Assembly (NCBI GenBank): GCA_964503475.1
Contig: CAZCZU010000038.1
Coordinates: 1-23,979 of the forward strand
Source: CAZCZU01 sp964503475
GTDB taxonomy: Bacteria; Pseudomonadota; Zetaproteobacteria; Mariprofundales; Mariprofundaceae
Reading direction: 5' to 3'
Length of the DNA: 23,979 bases
The notes below the pieces were generated by a model. The model did no database searches. It was not told the DNA's origin and was given only the letters and a program-made list of their open reading frames with translations. This document shows, piece after piece, positions 21,921-23,979 of this stretch. Position 1 is the first letter of the stretch, and each line of letters begins with the position of its first letter. The translations under genes and the position numbers were made by a program.

Positions 21921-21974
21921 GTTGGCAGTTGGCAGTTGGCAGTTGGCAGTTGGCAGTTGGCAGTTGGCAGTTGG
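21921..21974. repeat. TTGGCAG heptamer tandem array, left part
   Basis: About 7.7 perfect head-to-tail copies of a 7-bp unit (GTTGGCA) begin on the base after the glyoxalase stop codon and run into an N gap. Because 7 is not a multiple of 3, all three plus frames read the same seven-residue repeat with no stop. Confidence 0.97.
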
Positions 21975-22074
21975 NNNNNNNNNNNNNNNNNNNNNNNNNN
22001 NNNNNNNNNNNNNNNNNNNNNNNNNNNNNNNNNNNNNNNNNNNNNNNNNNNNNNNNNNNNNNNNNNNNNNNNNN
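21975..22074. other. Assembly gap (100 N) inside the heptamer array
   Basis: Exactly 100 N bases interrupt the heptamer array, and the same unit occurs on both sides. The round number suggests a placeholder, so the true copy number is unknown. Confidence 0.98.
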
Positions 22075-22136
22075 CAGTTGGCAGTTGGCAGTTGGCAGTT
22101 GGCAGTTGGCAGTTGGCAGTTGGCAGTTGGCAGTTG
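22075..22136. repeat. TTGGCAG heptamer tandem array, right part
   Basis: About nine more perfect heptamer copies follow the gap. The last partial unit (CAGTTG) coincides with the first bases of a 101-bp repeat unit that occurs again at 22376, so the array may have grown from that seed. Confidence 0.97.
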
Positions 22137-22331
22137 CGCCGGAACAAAATCTCCCTCTCCACCCACGGACGGGTGGNNNNNNNNNNNNNNNNNNNNNNNN
22201 NNNNNNNNNNNNNNNNNNNNNNNNNNNNNNNNNNNNNNNNNNNNNNNNNNNNNNNNNNNNNNNNNNNNNNNNNNNNCGGGCCGGCGATTGGCCGGGCCGT
22301 AAGCGCAGCAGGACCGCGCTCCTGCGAAGCG
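22131..22331. repeat. 101-bp repeat unit, copy 1 (split by N gap)
   Basis: The 46 bases at 22131-22176 and the 55 bases at 22277-22331 together match copy 2 at 22376-22476 in 100 of 101 positions, with 100 N between them. The two copies are about 145 bp apart if the N block is ignored. The left part contains a perfect hairpin CCACCC-N6-GGGTGG (22159-22176) that could act as a terminator after the mak operon. Confidence 0.85.
22177..22276. other. Assembly gap (100 N) inside the repeat unit
   Basis: These 100 N bases lie between two sequences that are directly adjacent in copy 2. The gap may be of zero length or may hide collapsed repeat copies. Confidence 0.98.
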
Positions 22332-22340
22332 CTTAAGGCC
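22295..22340. repeat. REP-like hairpin within the repeat region
   Basis: The outer arms GGCCGTAAGCGC (22295-22306) and GCGCTTAAGGCC (22329-22340) pair in 11 of 12 positions. An inner stem CAGGA/TCCTG encloses a CCGCGC loop. Copy 2 of the unit keeps the inner part but has lost the right outer arm. This is palindromic-repeat structure rather than coding sequence. Confidence 0.65.
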
Positions 22341-22375
22341 GCGGACAGGAGGTCCGGGGCCGATTAAACAAGCCG

Positions 22376-22476
22376 CAGTTGCGCCGGAACAAAATCTCCC
22401 TCTCCACCCACGGACGAGTGGCGGGCCGGCGATTGGCCGGGCCGTAAGCGCAGCAGGACCGCGCTCCTGCGAAGCG
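22376..22476. repeat. 101-bp repeat unit, copy 2
   Basis: This intact copy of the unit differs from copy 1 by one base (GAGTGG instead of GGGTGG), which breaks the short hairpin. It ends about 40 bp from the gshA stop. Together with copy 1 and the heptamers it fills the space between the convergent glyoxalase-fold and gshA genes, and I see no gene there. Confidence 0.85.
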
Positions 22477-22518
22477 TCCCGTAGCGGAGGGCACGATGCC
22501 CGAAGCGGATGTTAAACG

Positions 22519-23865
22519 TTACAGGTGCATGGCTTCGAAGAAGATGCGATCGATGTTGCCGCCCCAGGAGCCATGGTAGGCAGCCAGCCAGCGTTCCGCC
22601 TGGGTCTGGCCCGATTCCACTGCATGACGCAGTGGCGCCAGGAAGCGTACTTCGGTTTCCCCCTGGCAGTTGGTGTTGGCGATGCTGGAGAGCCCCTCGT
22701 AGGCAATGTCGAGCATCTGCTCGCACAGCGCCAGTACCGTGGTGTCCCGAAAGGGTGTCTTCAGAGCCGTGCGCGGTGTCGCTTCGCGTAAGCCGCACAC
22801 CTCGGCATGGCTCCAGTCGGCGATCATATCCCACGCCTTATCCAGAGCATTGGTGTCGTAAAGCAGGCCTTTCCAGAGGGCGGGCAGCGAACAGATCCAT
22901 GGCCAGGGGCCGGCATCCGCACCGCGCATCTCGATGTATTGTTTCAGGCGCACCTCGGGGAAGACTGTCGAGGCGTGCAGCTCCCAGTCGTCCAGTGTGG
23001 GCATCTCGCCCGGAAGCTGCAGCAGCTTCCCATCGAGAAAGGCACGAAAACTTTCGCCGGCGCAGTCGACATAGGCGCCGTTGCGGACGACAAAATACAT
23101 CGGCACATCGAGCAGCCACTCCACCCACATATCGAAGCCGAAGTTTTCATCAAAGACGCACTCGGGAACCCCGGTGCGCGCCGGGTCGGTATCGAGCCAG
23201 CAGGCAGCACGGGCCGAGAGGTACGGCGAGGGTTTGCCGTCGACAAAGGGGCTGGCGGCATAGAGGGCGGTAACCAGAGACTGCAGGCACATGCCGATGC
23301 GCAGTTTGCGGGCCATGTCGGCTTCGGAGCTGAAGTCGAGGTTGGCCTGCACCGTGGCGGTGCGCAGCATCATATCCAGCCCCTTGTTGCCGACCTTTGG
23401 CATGTAGTCGCGCATCACGGCATAGCGTGCCTTTGGCATCCAAGGAATATCATCTCGTTGCCATTTGGGCTGGAAGCCGAGTCCGAGGAAGCCGATGCCA
23501 AGCTCCGATTTGATGTCGCGCAGCAGGTTGAGATGATCCGTGGTTTCGGCACAAGTCTCATGGATGCTGGAGAGCGGCGCTCCGGAGAGCTCAAGCTGGC
23601 CGCCTGGCTCCAGGGTGATGGAGGCGGAGTCGCGGGTCAGGGCAATCGGCTTCTCCAGCTCGTACTGAACCTGCCAGCCATGCTCGGCAATGATCTCCAG
23701 CAGACGGCGAATGCTGCGCTCTCCTTCATAGGGGATGGGGCGCAGCGATTCGGCGCAAAAGCCGATCTTTTCATGCTCGGTGCCGATGCGCCATTCGCTT
23801 TCCGGTTTGCAGCCTTTGGCGAACGTGTGGATCAGCTGGTCGCGGGTCAGGGGGGATGCTTGCAT
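22519..23865 (-). CDS. gshA: Glutamate-cysteine ligase, plant-type (GCS2)
   Basis: This 448-residue enzyme makes gamma-glutamylcysteine, the first step of glutathione synthesis. It belongs to the plant/alphaproteobacterial type rather than the E. coli type. Family segments are GTEHEKIGF (28-36), LEPGGQLELSGAP (85-97), GFQPKW and PKARYAVMRDYMPKVG in the middle, and ASTVFPEVRLKQYIEMRGAD in the C-terminal half. The start is uncertain: ATG 23865 is preferred because the longer frame begins with TTG inside a likely promoter. There is no strong ribosome-binding site. The gene runs alone, and glutathione synthetase is not in view. Confidence 0.95.
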   Translation of the reverse strand: MQASPLTRDQLIHTFAKGCKPESEWRIGTEHEKIGFCAESLRPIPYEGERSIRRLLEIIAEHGWQVQYELEKPIALTRDSASITLEPGGQLELSGAPLSSIHETCAETTDHLNLLRDIKSELGIGFLGLGFQPKWQRDDIPWMPKARYAVMRDYMPKVGNKGLDMMLRTATVQANLDFSSEADMARKLRIGMCLQSLVTALYAASPFVDGKPSPYLSARAACWLDTDPARTGVPECVFDENFGFDMWVEWLLDVPMYFVVRNGAYVDCAGESFRAFLDGKLLQLPGEMPTLDDWELHASTVFPEVRLKQYIEMRGADAGPWPWICSLPALWKGLLYDTNALDKAWDMIADWSHAEVCGLREATPRTALKTPFRDTTVLALCEQMLDIAYEGLSSIANTNCQGETEVRFLAPLRHAVESGQTQAERWLAAYHGSWGGNIDRIFFEAMHL

Positions 23866-23926
23866 GTCCGAAGGGTAGTGGCTTGCCCCGGGCTCCACCA
23901 CCGGTTTGTTGCGGGTAAGGGTTGTG

Positions 23927-23955
23927 TTTATCCGCACCGAAAATAGGTGTATCAA
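23927..23955 (-). promoter_or_regulatory. Putative gshA promoter
   Basis: On the minus strand TTGATA (23950-23955) and GATAAA (23927-23932) are separated by exactly 17 bp and match the sigma-70 -35 and -10 consensus in five and four positions. Transcription from about 23920 would give a leader of about 55 nt to the ATG at 23865. Confidence 0.45.
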
Positions 23956-23979
23956 AATGTCACAGTGTGGTGGCCAAGT

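Noticed and set aside
21921..22136. CRISPR array
   Set aside because: The repeats are 7 bp with no spacers, so this is a simple tandem repeat.
21823..22367. Long open frames across the heptamer array and N blocks
   Set aside because: They result from a 7-bp repeat without stops and from unresolved N bases, and carry no independent evidence of coding.

Overview
The window comes from a Gram-negative proteobacterium with GC-rich DNA. It has two TonB-dependent outer-membrane receptors, an ExbB/ExbD/TonB system, a RegB/RegA (PrrBA/ActSR-type) redox two-component system, HemJ-type protoporphyrinogen oxidation, a two-subunit glycine decarboxylase and a plant-type glutamate-cysteine ligase. A marine or aquatic lineage such as the Zetaproteobacteria would fit, but this is a guess. 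Two 100-N blocks show that it is a draft assembly.

Layout. (1) 121-2071, minus strand: a small conserved protein, a YhbS-like GNAT acetyltransferase, a small periplasmic protein and a DUF6882-like protein with putative zinc sites. (2) 2285-11763, minus strand: a nine-gene metal-acquisition island. A receptor, a DUF4198-like periplasmic protein, a NapH-like membrane ferredoxin, a TauE/SafE-CcdA-like membrane protein with paired cysteines, exbB, exbD and tonB form a tight seven-gene run. Upstream lie a second tonB and an OprC/NosA-type copper receptor, separated from each other by a terminator. (3) 12120-14438, plus strand: regB-regA and hemJ, divergent from the copper receptor. (4) 14410-14883, minus strand: a SpoIIAA/STAS-like protein overlapping the end of hemJ. 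(5) 14999-20538, minus strand: folD, gcvT, gcvH, gcvPA and gcvPB, with a structured 268-bp element between folD and gcvT. (6) 20637-21920, plus strand: a Mak-type fructokinase and a glyoxalase-fold protein. (7) 21921-22518: a TTGGCAG heptamer array, a duplicated 101-bp repeat unit and the two N gaps. (8) 22519-23865, minus strand: gshA.

The most interesting signal is regulatory. The upstream regions of the seven-gene metal operon and of regB carry nearly the same 19-20-bp sequence, built on the palindrome TGTCGCGCGACA. It has the same orientation relative to each gene and a similar distance to each start codon. The copper receptor has direct repeats of the same half-site. These resemble the GCGAC/GTCGC half-sites known for RegA/PrrA/RegR. 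My inference is that RegBA controls itself and both arms of the adjacent metal-uptake island, linking membrane quinone redox state to copper or other metal import. The metal operon is unusual in pairing TonB-driven import with two inner-membrane redox modules, which suggests import coupled to metal or thiol reduction.
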